Below, in pieces: positions 23,894 through 32,998 of a DNA stretch of 64,000 nt. The DNA is taken from NCBI RefSeq assembly GCF_029887875.1, contig NZ_JARXRM010000008.1:154318-218317 (forward strand), read 5' to 3'. The position numbers and the translations under genes were made by a program. The number at the start of each line of letters is the position of its first letter. Within the stretch, counting starts at the first letter, position 1. Source of the stretch: Luteimonas endophytica (lineage in GTDB: Bacteria > Pseudomonadota > Gammaproteobacteria > Xanthomonadales > Xanthomonadaceae). The notes under the pieces were generated by a model. It ran no database searches and was not told the origin of the DNA. It worked only from the letters and a program-made list of their open reading frames with translations.

Positions 23894-25753
23894 TCAAAGC
23901 TCGCGCATCACCCGAAAGCCGATCCGCGCGTTGGTGGTGTCGCGCGCCGCCGGCGCCCGCCACGCAGAGCGGATCTGCTCCGGCGCACTGGCCCACGAGC
24001 CGCCGCGGATCACGTGGGTCCTGCATCCCGGGTTGATCCAGGGCGACGCGTCGCGCGGCGCGCGGCGGTAGCTGGCGTGCCAGCAGTCGGCGACCCATTC
24101 GCTGACGTTGCCCGCCAGGTCGTGCACGCCCCAGCGGTTGGCGGCGAAGCTGCCCACCGGGGCGGGCCCCCAGTGGCCGTCGCCATAGCCTTCGAACGCG
24201 TTGCTCCAGCTGCGCCCACCGGCCGAGCGGTCCAGCCCGCCCGTGAAGTTTCCGGCGCCCGCCGGCGGCACGCCCTCGCCCCAGGGATAGGGGGTCGTGG
24301 TCCCCGTCCGCAGCGCGTACTCGAACTCGGCCTCGCTCGGCAGGCGATAGCGGCGGCCGCTCTCCTTGGCCAGCCACTGCGCGTACGCCTCCGCGTCGAG
24401 CGCGCTGACGTGCAGCACCGGCATGTCGTCGCTGGCCGGGGCGCCGAGGAAGTCGGAGCGCCAGTCCACCCCGCTGCGGCGAACGAAATTGCCGCTGCGC
24501 TCGTCGTACACCATCGAAAAGCCGCGCCGCACCGCCCGCGTCTGGTAGCCGGTGGCGTTGACGAAGCGGCGGAACTCCCCGACCGTGACCTCGTGCACCG
24601 AGATCGCGAAGCCGCGATCGAAGCGGATGTTGCGCTGGGGCCGTTCGCTGTCCCCCGAGCCCCGCTCTCCCTCCGGCGCCCCCATGGTGAACGCGCCGTG
24701 CGGCATCACCGCCATGCGCGGGCCGCGCGCGCCGCTCTCGAGCGCGTCGGTGAACTGCTGCCCGGGGCGGAACAGGCCGTAGTGCACCGCCAGGCTGATG
24801 CGCTCGCGCAGCTCCGCTGCGGCCGGATCCCCGGGGTGGGCGATCAGCAGCAGCTCGGCAAGGATCGCGCGGGCCTTGGCGATGCCGTCGAACTCGCCCA
24901 GCGCGGCGATCCCCCGGTCGCGCAGCCGCGCCACCCGCACGGCCCGCAGCCGGGCGATGCGCTCGCGCGCATCGGGCACGGTCGCGCTCTCGGGCCGGAG
25001 TTCGCCGGCATGCGCCAGCCACTGCGCGGCGGCGTCGAACTCGCCGGCCTCCGCCACCCGTTCGGCACGGCGGATCAGGCCGCTTTCCACCGCCGCCAGG
25101 TTCTGCATCGCCCGCGGCTGCCCGGGTTCGAGTTCGAGCGCCTCGCGCAGCGGCTGCAGCGCGCCGCCGCCGGATTCGCCGTAGCGCTCCTCGTCGATCG
25201 CGGCCTCGGCCGCACGGTTGAGCTCCCACAACCGGTCGGCGCGGTCGACCCGCTGCAGGTACTCCTGCACCGGCGCGCTTTCCGGCCAGACGGCACGCGC
25301 CACGGCGGCGACCCGGCGCGCCTCGCGCAGCGCCACGAAGTCCTGGTCGCTGTGCTCCAGCGCCGCGGCGCCATCGGCGAGCAGCCGCTCGCGCGCGCGC
25401 TCCAGCCCCTTGGCCGCGGCGCCGTCGTCGGGGTCGCGCTCGAGCAGCGCCAGGTAGATCGGGATGGCGGCCTCGGCGTCGTCGTACAGATGGCCCTGTT
25501 CGAGGGCCTCGGCCGCCTGCCCGCGCACCTCCTCCAGGTCGTCGCCCTCTTCCAGCGGCACCTCGGGCCGCCGCCAGGTCAGGGTGGAGGCGATGCTGTC
25601 GTCGCCGCTGACCGTCACGCTGCCGCTGCGCTGGCGTTCGGCCGGCGCCGCCGCCTCTTCCGCGGCCTCGCCGCCTTCCCGCGCGCAACCGGCCGCCAGC
25701 GTCAACAGCAACAGGGCGGCTAGGGGAAGCGAACGCAAGCGGGAATCCTTCAT
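23894..25753 (-). CDS. SUMF1/FGE-like domain lipoprotein
   Basis: 619-aa lipoprotein with signal and lipobox LTLAAGC (Cys23). Residues 60-330 are helical and TPR-like, and the C-terminal 240 residues form a formylglycine-generating-enzyme-type fold (AFTMGAPEGE, SVHEVTVGEF, RLPSEAEFEYALRTG, GGSWASAPEQIRSAWR, IGFRVMREL). The redox cysteine pair of true FGE is absent, so it is probably not a sulfatase activator. Such folds also serve as ligand-binding or scaffold modules in kinase and secretion loci. Located at the envelope; function unknown. It is followed by an M48 protease on the same strand. Confidence 0.8.
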   Translation of the reverse strand: MKDSRLRSLPLAALLLLTLAAGCAREGGEAAEEAAAPAERQRSGSVTVSGDDSIASTLTWRRPEVPLEEGDDLEEVRGQAAEALEQGHLYDDAEAAIPIYLALLERDPDDGAAAKGLERARERLLADGAAALEHSDQDFVALREARRVAAVARAVWPESAPVQEYLQRVDRADRLWELNRAAEAAIDEERYGESGGGALQPLREALELEPGQPRAMQNLAAVESGLIRRAERVAEAGEFDAAAQWLAHAGELRPESATVPDARERIARLRAVRVARLRDRGIAALGEFDGIAKARAILAELLLIAHPGDPAAAELRERISLAVHYGLFRPGQQFTDALESGARGPRMAVMPHGAFTMGAPEGERGSGDSERPQRNIRFDRGFAISVHEVTVGEFRRFVNATGYQTRAVRRGFSMVYDERSGNFVRRSGVDWRSDFLGAPASDDMPVLHVSALDAEAYAQWLAKESGRRYRLPSEAEFEYALRTGTTTPYPWGEGVPPAGAGNFTGGLDRSAGGRSWSNAFEGYGDGHWGPAPVGSFAANRWGVHDLAGNVSEWVADCWHASYRRAPRDASPWINPGCRTHVIRGGSWASAPEQIRSAWRAPAARDTTNARIGFRVMREL

Positions 25754-25862
25754 TGCGGGGGAGGAGCGACAGGGTAGCGCGACGGTAGGCCCGGGGGCCG
25801 CAGTGCGTCAATCGCGCCCACCGCCGCGATCGCCTGCCGGCGACCTGCTAGGCTGCTGCGCC

Positions 25863-26945
25863 ATGCACAGCCAAGAACCGCAGTGGATCGCCGACCCCGA
25901 ACGCCTCGCCGAGCGCCTGTCCACGCGCCCGGAGCGGGTCGGCCTGGACACGGAATTCATCCGCGAACGCACCTACTGGCCGCAGCTGGCGCTGGTGCAG
26001 GTGGCGATCGACGATGCGATCCTGCTGGTCGATCCGCTGGCCCCCGGCATCGCCGAGGTGCTGCGCTCGCTGCTCACAGATTCGGCGACCCTCAAGGTGA
26101 TGCACAGCGCCGGCGAGGACCTGATCGCCTTCGGTCGCGCCTGTGGCGCGGTCCCTGCTCCGCTGTTCGACACCCAGGTGGCGAACGCGCTGAGCGGGGG
26201 CGCCGCCGGCATCGGCTACCAGCGGCTGGTGCAGGAGCTGACCGGGGTGGAGCTGGCGAAGGGCGAGACCCGCTCCGACTGGCTGCGCCGGCCGCTGTCC
26301 GAGGCGCAGCTAGACTACGCCGCCGACGACGTGCGCCACCTGTTCGCCCTGCACGATACGCTGGCGCAGCGGCTCGACGCGCTCGGCCGCCGCGCCTGGT
26401 TCGAGGAGGACTGCGCGCGCCTGCTGACCGTGGCCGCAGACGAGCCGGAACCCTGGCCGCACCTCGCCGTGCGCGCCAGTCTGTACCTGGACGAACCCGG
26501 CCGCCACCGCCTGCTGCGCCTGCTGCGCTGGCGCGACCGCTGGGCACGCGAGCGCGACCGCCCGCGCAGCTGGGTGCTGGACAACGAACTGGCGGCGCTG
26601 ATCGCGCGCGATCCGCCGGCCGACCAGGCCGGCCTGCAGCGCGTCCTGGATGGCCACCCGAAGGCCTCCCGCAAGCTGGCCGAACCGATGTGGCAGGCAC
26701 TGGAGACCCCGCTGCCGGACGAGGGGCTGGCGCCCGAGCCGGTCGAGGAGGTCGATCGCAAGCGGCTGCGCGCACTGCAGGAGGCGGTATCCGCCCGCAG
26801 CGCCGAACTCGATCTGCCGGACGGCGTGCTCGCCTCGCGGCGCTGGCTGGAGCGGCTGCTGCAGCAGGGCGACTGGCCGCCGGCGCTGTCCGGCTGGCGC
26901 CGCGCGCAGCTGGAGCCGGTGCTGGGGCCGCTGCTGGCCGGGTGA
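25863..26945 (+). CDS. rnd: Ribonuclease D
   Basis: 3'-5' exoribonuclease for tRNA 3'-end trimming. It has 360 aa with ATG 25863 (MHSQEPQWIADPERL). The DEDD nuclease domain shows LDTEFIRERTYWPQLALVQ (Asp29, Glu31), HSAGEDLIAF, and LDYAADDVRHL. An HRDC domain (about 210-280) and a shorter second helical domain follow. Two tRNA genes lie directly downstream on the same strand, which fits its role but may be chance. Confidence 0.95.
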   Translation: MHSQEPQWIADPERLAERLSTRPERVGLDTEFIRERTYWPQLALVQVAIDDAILLVDPLAPGIAEVLRSLLTDSATLKVMHSAGEDLIAFGRACGAVPAPLFDTQVANALSGGAAGIGYQRLVQELTGVELAKGETRSDWLRRPLSEAQLDYAADDVRHLFALHDTLAQRLDALGRRAWFEEDCARLLTVAADEPEPWPHLAVRASLYLDEPGRHRLLRLLRWRDRWARERDRPRSWVLDNELAALIARDPPADQAGLQRVLDGHPKASRKLAEPMWQALETPLPDEGLAPEPVEEVDRKRLRALQEAVSARSAELDLPDGVLASRRWLERLLQQGDWPPALSGWRRAQLEPVLGPLLAG

Positions 26946-27033
26946 GACAAGGCCGCCAGGAAGCCGGGTTGGCGGGCGCGCAGACCATGTCGGCTTCGCG
27001 TGCACGGCACGCGCCTACGGTGGATGGCCCCTC

Positions 27034-27062
27034 TGGCGGGGCCGCATCGGCGCCCGTATAAT
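27034..27062 (+). promoter_or_regulatory. tRNA-Ala promoter
   Basis: A perfect TATAAT lies at 27057-27062, 11 bp before the tRNA. The -35 at the right distance (TGGCGG, 27034-27039, 17-bp spacer) is poor. Confidence 0.65.
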
Positions 27063-27073
27063 CCGCGCCTCGT

Positions 27074-27149
<76 letters not shown>

Positions 27150-27161
27150 CTTTCACGCCGG

Positions 27162-27190
27162 AACGGCGCATCGCATCGCGATGCGCCGTT
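27162..27190 (+). terminator. tRNA-Ala terminator
   Basis: Perfect 13-bp stem AACGGCGCATCGC / GCGATGCGCCGTT with loop ATC, followed by TTCGTT. It lies 12 bp after the tRNA. Confidence 0.85.
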
Positions 27191-27301
27191 TTCGTTGCGG
27201 TGCGGGCTTGGCCCCTTCGATGGCCGCTCGCCCGGCCTGCACGGGCCCCTTCCCGCCCCACTTTGGGAAAACCCGGCGCGCCGTGCGAAAATGCCCGGCT
27301 C

Positions 27302-27378
27302 GGCCCCGTAGCTCAGCTGGATAGAGCGTCCCCCTCCTAAGGGGAAGGTCGCACGTTCGAATCGTGCCGGGGTCGCCA
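27302..27378 (+). tRNA. tRNA-Arg (anticodon CCT)
   Basis: 77 nt including encoded CCA (27376-27378). Acceptor GGCCCCG pairs with CGGGGTC (G2-U71 wobble), discriminator G. The anticodon stem TCCCC/GGGGA closes the loop CTCCTAA, giving CCT for the AGG codon. The T-loop is TTCGAAT. It has its own upstream region after the tRNA-Ala terminator. Confidence 0.95.
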
Positions 27379-27512
27379 GTACGACCGACAGGATGGGCGG
27401 CGGCCCCACCGCCACGCCGTGGCGGACCGGAGCCGCCCCTCCGTCCGGGCACCGGGTCCTGCCCGTGCGCCCATCCGCAGTCCCAGCCATTCATGTCCCA
27501 CAGGAGTTCCTG

Positions 27513-29048
27513 ATGCCCCATCCCGTCCTCACCGCCCTCGGCCTCGGCAACACCGAGTCCGGCACCTATCTCGGCAATGGCGAATGGTCCAGCGACGCCT
27601 CCGCCGGCGTGCTCGAGCCGGTCAACCCCACCGATGGCGAGGTGCTGGCGCAGGTGCGGGGGACCTCCACCGGCGACTACGAGACCGTGATCGCGCGCGC
27701 CCAGGAGGCATTCCAGCAGTGGCGCCGCACCCCCGCCCCGCGCCGCGGCGAGGCGGTCCGGCTGTGCGCCGACGCCCTGCGCCGCAACAAGGACGCGCTG
27801 GGCTCGCTGGTCGCGCTGGAGATGGGCAAGTCCAAGCCCGAGGGCGACGGCGAGGTGCAGGAGATGATCGACATCGGCGAGTTCGCCGTCGGCCTGTCGC
27901 GCCAGCTCTACGGCCTGACCATGCACTCCGAGCGCCCCGGCCACCGCATGTACGAGCAGTGGCACCCGGTGGGCCTGGTCGGCATCATCAGCGCGTTCAA
28001 CTTCCCGGTCGCGGTATGGGCCTGGAACGCGTTCGTGGCGGCGGCGTGCGGCGACATCTGCATCTGGAAGCCCTCGCCGAAGACCCCGCTGTCGGCGATC
28101 GCCTCGATGAAGATCTGCAACGAAGCGCTGAAGGAAGGCGGGTTCCCGGACATCTTCTTCCTGATCAACGATGCCGGCACGGAACTGGCGCAGAGCTTCG
28201 TCGACGACCGCCGCATCCCGCTGATCAGCTTCACCGGCTCGACCAAGGTCGGCCGCCAGGTCGGCGAGCGCGTCGCCCGGCGGATGGGCCGCTCGCTGCT
28301 GGAGCTGGGCGGCAACAACGCCATCATCGTCGACCAGACCGCGGACCTGAAGCTGGCGATCCCGGCGATCGTGTTCGGCGCGGTCGGCACCTGCGGCCAG
28401 CGCTGCACCTCGACCCGGCGCCTGTTCGTGCACGCGTCGATCTACGACAGCGTGGTCGAGAAGCTCGTCGCCGGCTATCGCCAGGTCGAGCAGCGGATCG
28501 GCGACCCCACCGATCCCGCCAACCTGATGGGGCCGCTGAACAGCGCCGACGCGGTGCGCGCCTACCTCGCCACCATCGAGAAGGCCAAGGCCGCCGGCGG
28601 CACCGTCGCCTCGGGCGGCCGCGCCCTGGACGACCGCAAGGGCCACTTCGTGCTGCCGACGATCGTCACCGGCCTGTCGAACGACGCCGAGGTGGTGCAG
28701 ACCGAGACCTTCGCGCCAATCCTGTACGTGATGAAGTTCGAGGACCTGGACGAGGCGATCGCGATGCAGAACGACGTTCCGCAGGGCCTGTCCTCGGCGA
28801 TCTTCACCACCGACCTGCGCGCCTCCGAGCGCTTCCTGTCGGCCTGGGGCTCGGACTGCGGCATCGCCAACGTCAACATCGGCACCTCCGGCGCCGAGAT
28901 CGGCGGCGCCTTCGGCGGCGAGAAGGAGACCGGCGGCGGCCGCGAATCGGGCTCCGACGCATGGAAGGCGTACATGCGCCGCCAGACCAATACCATCAAC
29001 TGGTCGGACGCGATGCCGCTGGCGCAGGGCATCAAGTTCGACCTCTGA
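27513..29048 (+). CDS. Aldehyde dehydrogenase of the ALDH7 (aminoadipate-semialdehyde) family
   Basis: 511-aa NAD(P)-dependent aldehyde dehydrogenase. The ALDH7 signature is [13 protein letters not shown] with catalytic Cys298, plus [31 protein letters not shown] and [10 protein letters not shown]. Bacterial members (AmaB/Pcd) oxidise alpha-aminoadipate semialdehyde in lysine breakdown. No lysine-degradation partner is nearby, so the substrate is inferred from family only. ATG 27513 has a CAGGAG ribosome site. It lies just after tRNA-Arg. Confidence 0.9.
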   Translation: MPHPVLTALGLGNTESGTYLGNGEWSSDASAGVLEPVNPTDGEVLAQVRGTSTGDYETVIARAQEAFQQWRRTPAPRRGEAVRLCADALRRNKDALGSLVALEMGKSKPEGDGEVQEMIDIGEFAVGLSRQLYGLTMHSERPGHRMYEQWHPVGLVGIISAFNFPVAVWAWNAFVAAACGDICIWKPSPKTPLSAIASMKICNEALKEGGFPDIFFLINDAGTELAQSFVDDRRIPLISFTGSTKVGRQVGERVARRMGRSLLELGGNNAIIVDQTADLKLAIPAIVFGAVGTCGQRCTSTRRLFVHASIYDSVVEKLVAGYRQVEQRIGDPTDPANLMGPLNSADAVRAYLATIEKAKAAGGTVASGGRALDDRKGHFVLPTIVTGLSNDAEVVQTETFAPILYVMKFEDLDEAIAMQNDVPQGLSSAIFTTDLRASERFLSAWGSDCGIANVNIGTSGAEIGGAFGGEKETGGGRESGSDAWKAYMRRQTNTINWSDAMPLAQGIKFDL

Positions 29049-29177
29049 CCCGCGCGCGGCGACGCGCGCGAACCGCAGGGACGCATGCCGCGGCCGAACG
29101 GCGCGGCGCCGGATGCCGGCCGGGTCGATGACCCGGCCGGCCCGCACCGCACGAAGAACGAGCAGGAGCGCAGGGCC

Positions 29178-29459
29178 ATGAACGTCCCGACCCGTCAGAC
29201 CAGCCCGCTGGCGATCGTCAGCCTGATCGCCGGCATCCTCGGCATCCTCCCGTTCCCGCTCATCGCCAGCCTGGTGGCCGTGATCACCGGGCACCTGGCC
29301 CGCGGCCAGATCCGGCGCCAGCCGGAGCGCTACGACGGCGACGGGCTGGCATTGGCCGGGCTGATCCTGGGCTACGCGATGATCCTGCTGTCGGTGCTGC
29401 TCATGGGCGTGTTCGTGCTGCTGTTCGGCGGCCTGGTCTGGCTGGGGCTGCAGGGCTGA
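29178..29459 (+). CDS. Small DUF4190-type membrane protein
   Basis: 93-aa protein starting [19 protein letters not shown] at ATG 29178. It has two hydrophobic segments (about 10-38 and 57-90) with the [29 protein letters not shown] loop, which is the DUF4190 pattern. No known function. It ends 1 bp before pyrD, so the two are co-transcribed. Confidence 0.8.
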   Translation: MNVPTRQTSPLAIVSLIAGILGILPFPLIASLVAVITGHLARGQIRRQPERYDGDGLALAGLILGYAMILLSVLLMGVFVLLFGGLVWLGLQG

Positions 29460-29460
29460 C

Positions 29461-30516
29461 ATGTACGGCGTCGCCCGCTCGCTGCTGTTCCGCCTGCAGC
29501 CGGAGCGCGCGCACGCACTGGGCCTGGCCGGGCTCGAGGCGGCCTGGCGCTGCGGCCTCCGCCCGATGCTGGCCGAACGCCGTCGCGAGTTCCCGGTGTC
29601 GCTGCTGGGCCTCACCTTTCCCAACCCGGTCGGGCTGGCGGCCGGGCTGGACAAGAACGGCGCCCACGTCGACGCGCTGTTCGGGCTCGGCTTCGGTTTC
29701 GTCGAGGTCGGCACGGTCACCCCGCGGCCGCAGCCGGGCAACCCGAAGCCGCGGATGTTCCGCCTGCCCGGCCACCGCGCGATCATCAACCGGCTCGGCT
29801 TCAACAACGAGGGGGTCGATGCGCTGGTCGCCAACGTCGCCCGCGCGCGCCATCGCAGCGGGCCGCTGGGCATCAACATCGGCCGCAACCGCGACACCCC
29901 CAACGAATCCGCGGAGCGCGACTACCTGCACTGCATGGAGCGGGTCTACCCGCTCGCCGACTACCTGACCGTCAACATCTCCTCGCCCAACACCGCCGGA
30001 CTGCGCGAACTGCAGGAGGAACAGGCCCTGCGCCGCCTGGTCGGCGCCCTGCGCGAGGCCCAGGAGCGACTGGGCGCGCGGCACGGCAAGCGGGTGCCGA
30101 TGCTGGTGAAGGTCTCGCCCGACCTCAGCGACGAGGACGTCGAGGCCGCCGCGCGGGTGCTGTCGGACCTGCGGGTGGACGGGGTGATCGCCACCAACAC
30201 CACGGTCTCGCGCCTGGCGGTGCAGGCGCATCCGCTGGCGCGGGAGACCGGCGGGCTGTCGGGCGCGCCGCTGATGGACAAGTCCACCGCGGTGCTGCGC
30301 ATGCTGCGCACGCGCCTGCCGCCCTCGATTCCGCTGGTCGGGGTCGGCGGGATCCTGTCCGGCGCCGAGGCGGTGAAGAAGATGGCCGCCGGCGCCAGCC
30401 TGGTGCAGGTCTACACCGGCCTGATCTACCGCGGCCCGGCGCTGATCGGCGAGTGCGTCGACGCGATCCGCCGCCGCAAGGAAGCCCCGAGCCGCGGCAC
30501 CCTGCCCCCGGAATGA
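29461..30516 (+). CDS. pyrD: Dihydroorotate dehydrogenase (quinone), class 2
   Basis: FMN enzyme on the inner-membrane surface that oxidises dihydroorotate with ubiquinone. It has 351 aa. The N-terminal amphipathic membrane-docking helices ([19 protein letters not shown]) mark class 2. FMN motifs are [10 protein letters not shown] and [12 protein letters not shown], and the catalytic Ser lies in [11 protein letters not shown] (Ser174/175). murB follows 7 bp after the stop. Confidence 0.96.
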   Translation: MYGVARSLLFRLQPERAHALGLAGLEAAWRCGLRPMLAERRREFPVSLLGLTFPNPVGLAAGLDKNGAHVDALFGLGFGFVEVGTVTPRPQPGNPKPRMFRLPGHRAIINRLGFNNEGVDALVANVARARHRSGPLGINIGRNRDTPNESAERDYLHCMERVYPLADYLTVNISSPNTAGLRELQEEQALRRLVGALREAQERLGARHGKRVPMLVKVSPDLSDEDVEAAARVLSDLRVDGVIATNTTVSRLAVQAHPLARETGGLSGAPLMDKSTAVLRMLRTRLPPSIPLVGVGGILSGAEAVKKMAAGASLVQVYTGLIYRGPALIGECVDAIRRRKEAPSRGTLPPE

Positions 30517-30523
30517 GCCGCGC

Positions 30524-31564
30524 ATGAGCGAACCCTGGCGGCTGGTCGAGCGCGCCCCCCTGCGGGCGCGCAACACCTTCGGCGTGCCGGCCACCGCCGA
30601 CCTGCTGCTCGAGGTGCGCGATGCCGCCGCGCTGCCGGAGCTGTTCGGCAACGCGATGCTGCGCGACGGCCCGGTGCTGGTGCTCGGCGGCGGCAGCAAC
30701 CTGCTGTTCGCCGGCGATCCGCCGGGCGTGGTGCTGGCGCTCGGCGGCCAGGGCATCGCCATCGTCGAGGACCACGTCGACGGCGCGCTGGTACGCGCCG
30801 AGGCCGGCGTCGACTGGCATGCGCTGGTGCTGTGGACGCTCGGCCACGGCCTGTCCGGGCTCGAGAACCTGGCGCTGATCCCTGGCACGGTGGGCGCGGC
30901 GCCGATCCAGAACATCGGCGCCTACGGCGTCGAGGTCGGGGAATGCATCGACGCCGTGGAGGCCTTCGAACGCGGCACCCGCGAGCGGCGGCTGATCGCG
31001 CGCGACGCGTGCGGGTTCGGCTACCGCGACAGCCGCTTCAAGCGCGAACCCGAGCGCTACGTGGTCACCGCGGTGCGGTTCCGGCTGCAGCGCGCGGCGG
31101 CCTCCAGGCTGGGCTACGCCGGGCTCGCCGAAGAGCTCGCCGCGATGGGCATCGACGACCCGCGGCCGTCGCAGGTGGCCGAGGCGGTCTGTCGCCTGCG
31201 CCGCCGCAAGCTGCCCGACCCGGCCCTGACCGGCAACGCCGGCAGCTTCTTCAAGAACCCGGTGGTGGCCGAGGCGACCGCGCGGGAGCTGCACGCGGCG
31301 CATCCGGGCCTGCCGGTCTTTCCGGTTCCCGCCGAGGACGAACGCAAGCTCTCGGCCGCCTGGCTGATCGACGCCTGTGGCTGGAAGGGCCGCCGCGAGG
31401 GCGATGCCGGCGTCTCGGAACGGCATGCGCTGGTGCTGGTCAACCACGGCGCGGCCAGCGGCGCCGACCTGCTGGCGCTCGCCAGGCGCGTGGCCGCCTC
31501 GGTGCAGGAGCGCTTCGGCGTCGCGCTGGAGCCGGAGCCGCGGATCGTCGGTGCGACGTGGTGA
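30524..31564 (+). CDS. murB: UDP-N-acetylenolpyruvoylglucosamine reductase MurB
   Basis: FAD enzyme making UDP-MurNAc in peptidoglycan synthesis. It has 346 aa, the type I (E. coli-like) length. Motifs are NTFGVPATAD, LGGGSNLL, LIPGTVGAAPIQNIGAYG, the catalytic Ser241 in GNAGSFFKNP and AAWLIDACGWKG. It is the last gene of DUF4190-pyrD-murB; a SMAG-like repeat pair follows. Confidence 0.96.
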   Translation: MSEPWRLVERAPLRARNTFGVPATADLLLEVRDAAALPELFGNAMLRDGPVLVLGGGSNLLFAGDPPGVVLALGGQGIAIVEDHVDGALVRAEAGVDWHALVLWTLGHGLSGLENLALIPGTVGAAPIQNIGAYGVEVGECIDAVEAFERGTRERRLIARDACGFGYRDSRFKREPERYVVTAVRFRLQRAAASRLGYAGLAEELAAMGIDDPRPSQVAEAVCRLRRRKLPDPALTGNAGSFFKNPVVAEATARELHAAHPGLPVFPVPAEDERKLSAAWLIDACGWKGRREGDAGVSERHALVLVNHGAASGADLLALARRVAASVQERFGVALEPEPRIVGATW

Positions 31565-31594
31565 CCGCGCTCCACTGCCGTACGTCTACGCCCC

Positions 31595-31665
31595 GTAGAG
31601 CGGAGCTTGCTCCGCTGCTCCCCCACCGGAGCCCAAGCAGCGCGGCCGAGCAAGCTCGGCGCTAC
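31595..31665. repeat. inverted pair of GTAG-hairpin (SMAG/REP-like) elements
   Basis: Element 1 is GTAG (31595-31598) followed by stem AGCGGAGC, loop TT, GCTCCGCT (31599-31616). Element 2 is its mirror: stem GCCGAGC, loop AA, GCTCGGC (31645-31660), then G and CTAC (31662-31665). The GTAG-plus-hairpin layout is that of Stenotrophomonas SMAG elements, which are REP sequences moved by RAYT transposases. The pair lies between murB and the next permease gene. Confidence 0.85.
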
Positions 31666-31720
31666 GCCACGTGCCGAAGCCGAACCCTCGGCCGTTCGAC
31701 CGCCTGACGCTCTCGCCTGC

Positions 31721-32632
31721 ATGCCGCCCTCTCAACATACCCGCGCCGCGCTGCTGATGCTGGGCAGCACCCTGCTGTTCGCGCTGATGGTGATCGCGAT
31801 CCGGCTGGCCTCGGAAAGCCTGCACACTTTCGAGATCGCGTTCTTCCGCAACTTCTTCGGGCTGCTCGCCGCGCTGCCGCTGCTGCTGCGCGCCGGGCGT
31901 GGGCCTGCGTTCCTGAAGACCGCGCAGCTGCCGCGCTACTTCGTGCGCTGCCTGATCGGCATCGGCTCGATGTTCTGCGGCTTCTGGGCGATCGGCAACC
32001 TGCCGCTGGCGCAGGCGGTGTCGCTGTCGTACTCCACGCCGATCTTCGTGACCATCGCCGCGGTGGTGTTCCTGCGCGAGCAGGTGCGGGCACGGCGCTG
32101 GACCGCGGTAGGGCTCGGCTTCCTCGGCGTGCTGGTGATCCTGCGCCCCGGCAGCGGCGAATTCACCCCGGGGATGCTGGTGGCGGTGGCCGCGGCGATG
32201 CTCAGCGGGCTGGTCGCGATCCAGATCAAGGAGCTCTCGCGCACCGAGCCGGCCGACCGCATCGTGATCTGGACCACGCTGTTCTGGGTGCCGATGTCGC
32301 TGCTGCCGGCGCTGGCGGTGTGGGAGTGGCCGCAGGGGATCGTCTGGCTGTGGGTGGTCGCCGCCGGCATCCTCGGCACCGGCGGGCACATGCTGTGGAC
32401 CCGCGCGCTGCAGCTGGGCGAGGTCTCGGCGCTGACCCCGATCAGCTTCATGCAGCTGCCGGTGGTGGCGCTTTTCGGCTGGGTCCTGTTCGGCCAGACG
32501 GTGGACGCCTGGACCATTGCCGGCGCCTCGATCATCTTCGCCGCCAACGCCTACATCGCCCACCGCGAGGCGCAACTGTCGCGGCGCGCCTCCACCAGCG
32601 CGCCGGTCGAGGCGGCCAAGCCGGGGGAGTGA
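31721..32632 (+). CDS. DMT-superfamily permease (EamA-type)
   Basis: 303-aa inner-membrane protein with ten hydrophobic segments in two EamA repeats (about 8-140 and 150-290). Typical sequences are FRNFFGLLAALPLLL, LSYSTPIFVTIAAVVFLREQV and GWVLFGQTVDAWTIAGASIIF. The transported substrate is unknown. ATG 31721 was chosen; upstream sequence is repeat. It converges on the small secreted peptide gene. Confidence 0.88.
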   Translation: MPPSQHTRAALLMLGSTLLFALMVIAIRLASESLHTFEIAFFRNFFGLLAALPLLLRAGRGPAFLKTAQLPRYFVRCLIGIGSMFCGFWAIGNLPLAQAVSLSYSTPIFVTIAAVVFLREQVRARRWTAVGLGFLGVLVILRPGSGEFTPGMLVAVAAAMLSGLVAIQIKELSRTEPADRIVIWTTLFWVPMSLLPALAVWEWPQGIVWLWVVAAGILGTGGHMLWTRALQLGEVSALTPISFMQLPVVALFGWVLFGQTVDAWTIAGASIIFAANAYIAHREAQLSRRASTSAPVEAAKPGE

Positions 32633-32720
32633 CGCATAGCGAGCCACCCACCTCCATCATCTGAGCGAACCAGCGCCGGCCAGCGAAGGCCGGTCGCGAT
32701 GCCGCGGCCGGCCAGCGCCC

Positions 32721-32936
32721 TCAGGACTCCGGGAAGATGAGTCTGATCAATGCACTGAGGCCATTGGGAGTGAAGTCGTACTCCACGGCCGGGTAGCAGC
32801 AATCTCCGGACGACCCACCGCCCCCTCCACCGCTGCCACCGCCGCCACTACCACCGCCGCCATCCTGCGCATATGCAGGCGGGGCCAGCACGGCGAAACC
32901 TAGTGTCAGTACGATTCCGTAGATACGGGACTTCAT
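32721..32936 (-). CDS. 71-aa secreted Gly/Ser-rich peptide with a C-terminal double cysteine
   Basis: Begins with a clear signal peptide (MKSRIYGIVLTLGFAVLAPPAYAQ, AYA-Q cleavage). The mature 47-48 residues consist of a Gly/Ser stretch, then GDCCYPAVEYDFTPNGLSALIRLIFPES. A strong TAAGGAG ribosome site lies 8 bases before ATG 32936. It begins 62 bp after the kinase stop on the same strand. No family is recognised. The adjacent Cys-Cys and hydrophobic amphipathic end suggest a small exported peptide or an envelope ligand; this is speculation. Confidence 0.65.
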   Translation of the reverse strand: MKSRIYGIVLTLGFAVLAPPAYAQDGGGGSGGGGSGGGGGGSSGDCCYPAVEYDFTPNGLSALIRLIFPES

Positions 32937-32998
32937 TCAACCGCTCCTTAGTTTGAAGTTAGCGACCACGCCGACGGCGATGTCTTGGGAAGCGCACC

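Noticed and set aside
27302..27513. tRNA-Arg as an attachment site for an integrated island
   Set aside because: No integrase gene follows and no second copy of the tRNA 3' end was noticed downstream.
32790..32880. Gly/Ser stretch of the small peptide as a cloning-linker artefact
   Set aside because: It is embedded in a natural gene with its own ribosome site and signal peptide, and no vector-like sequence is near.
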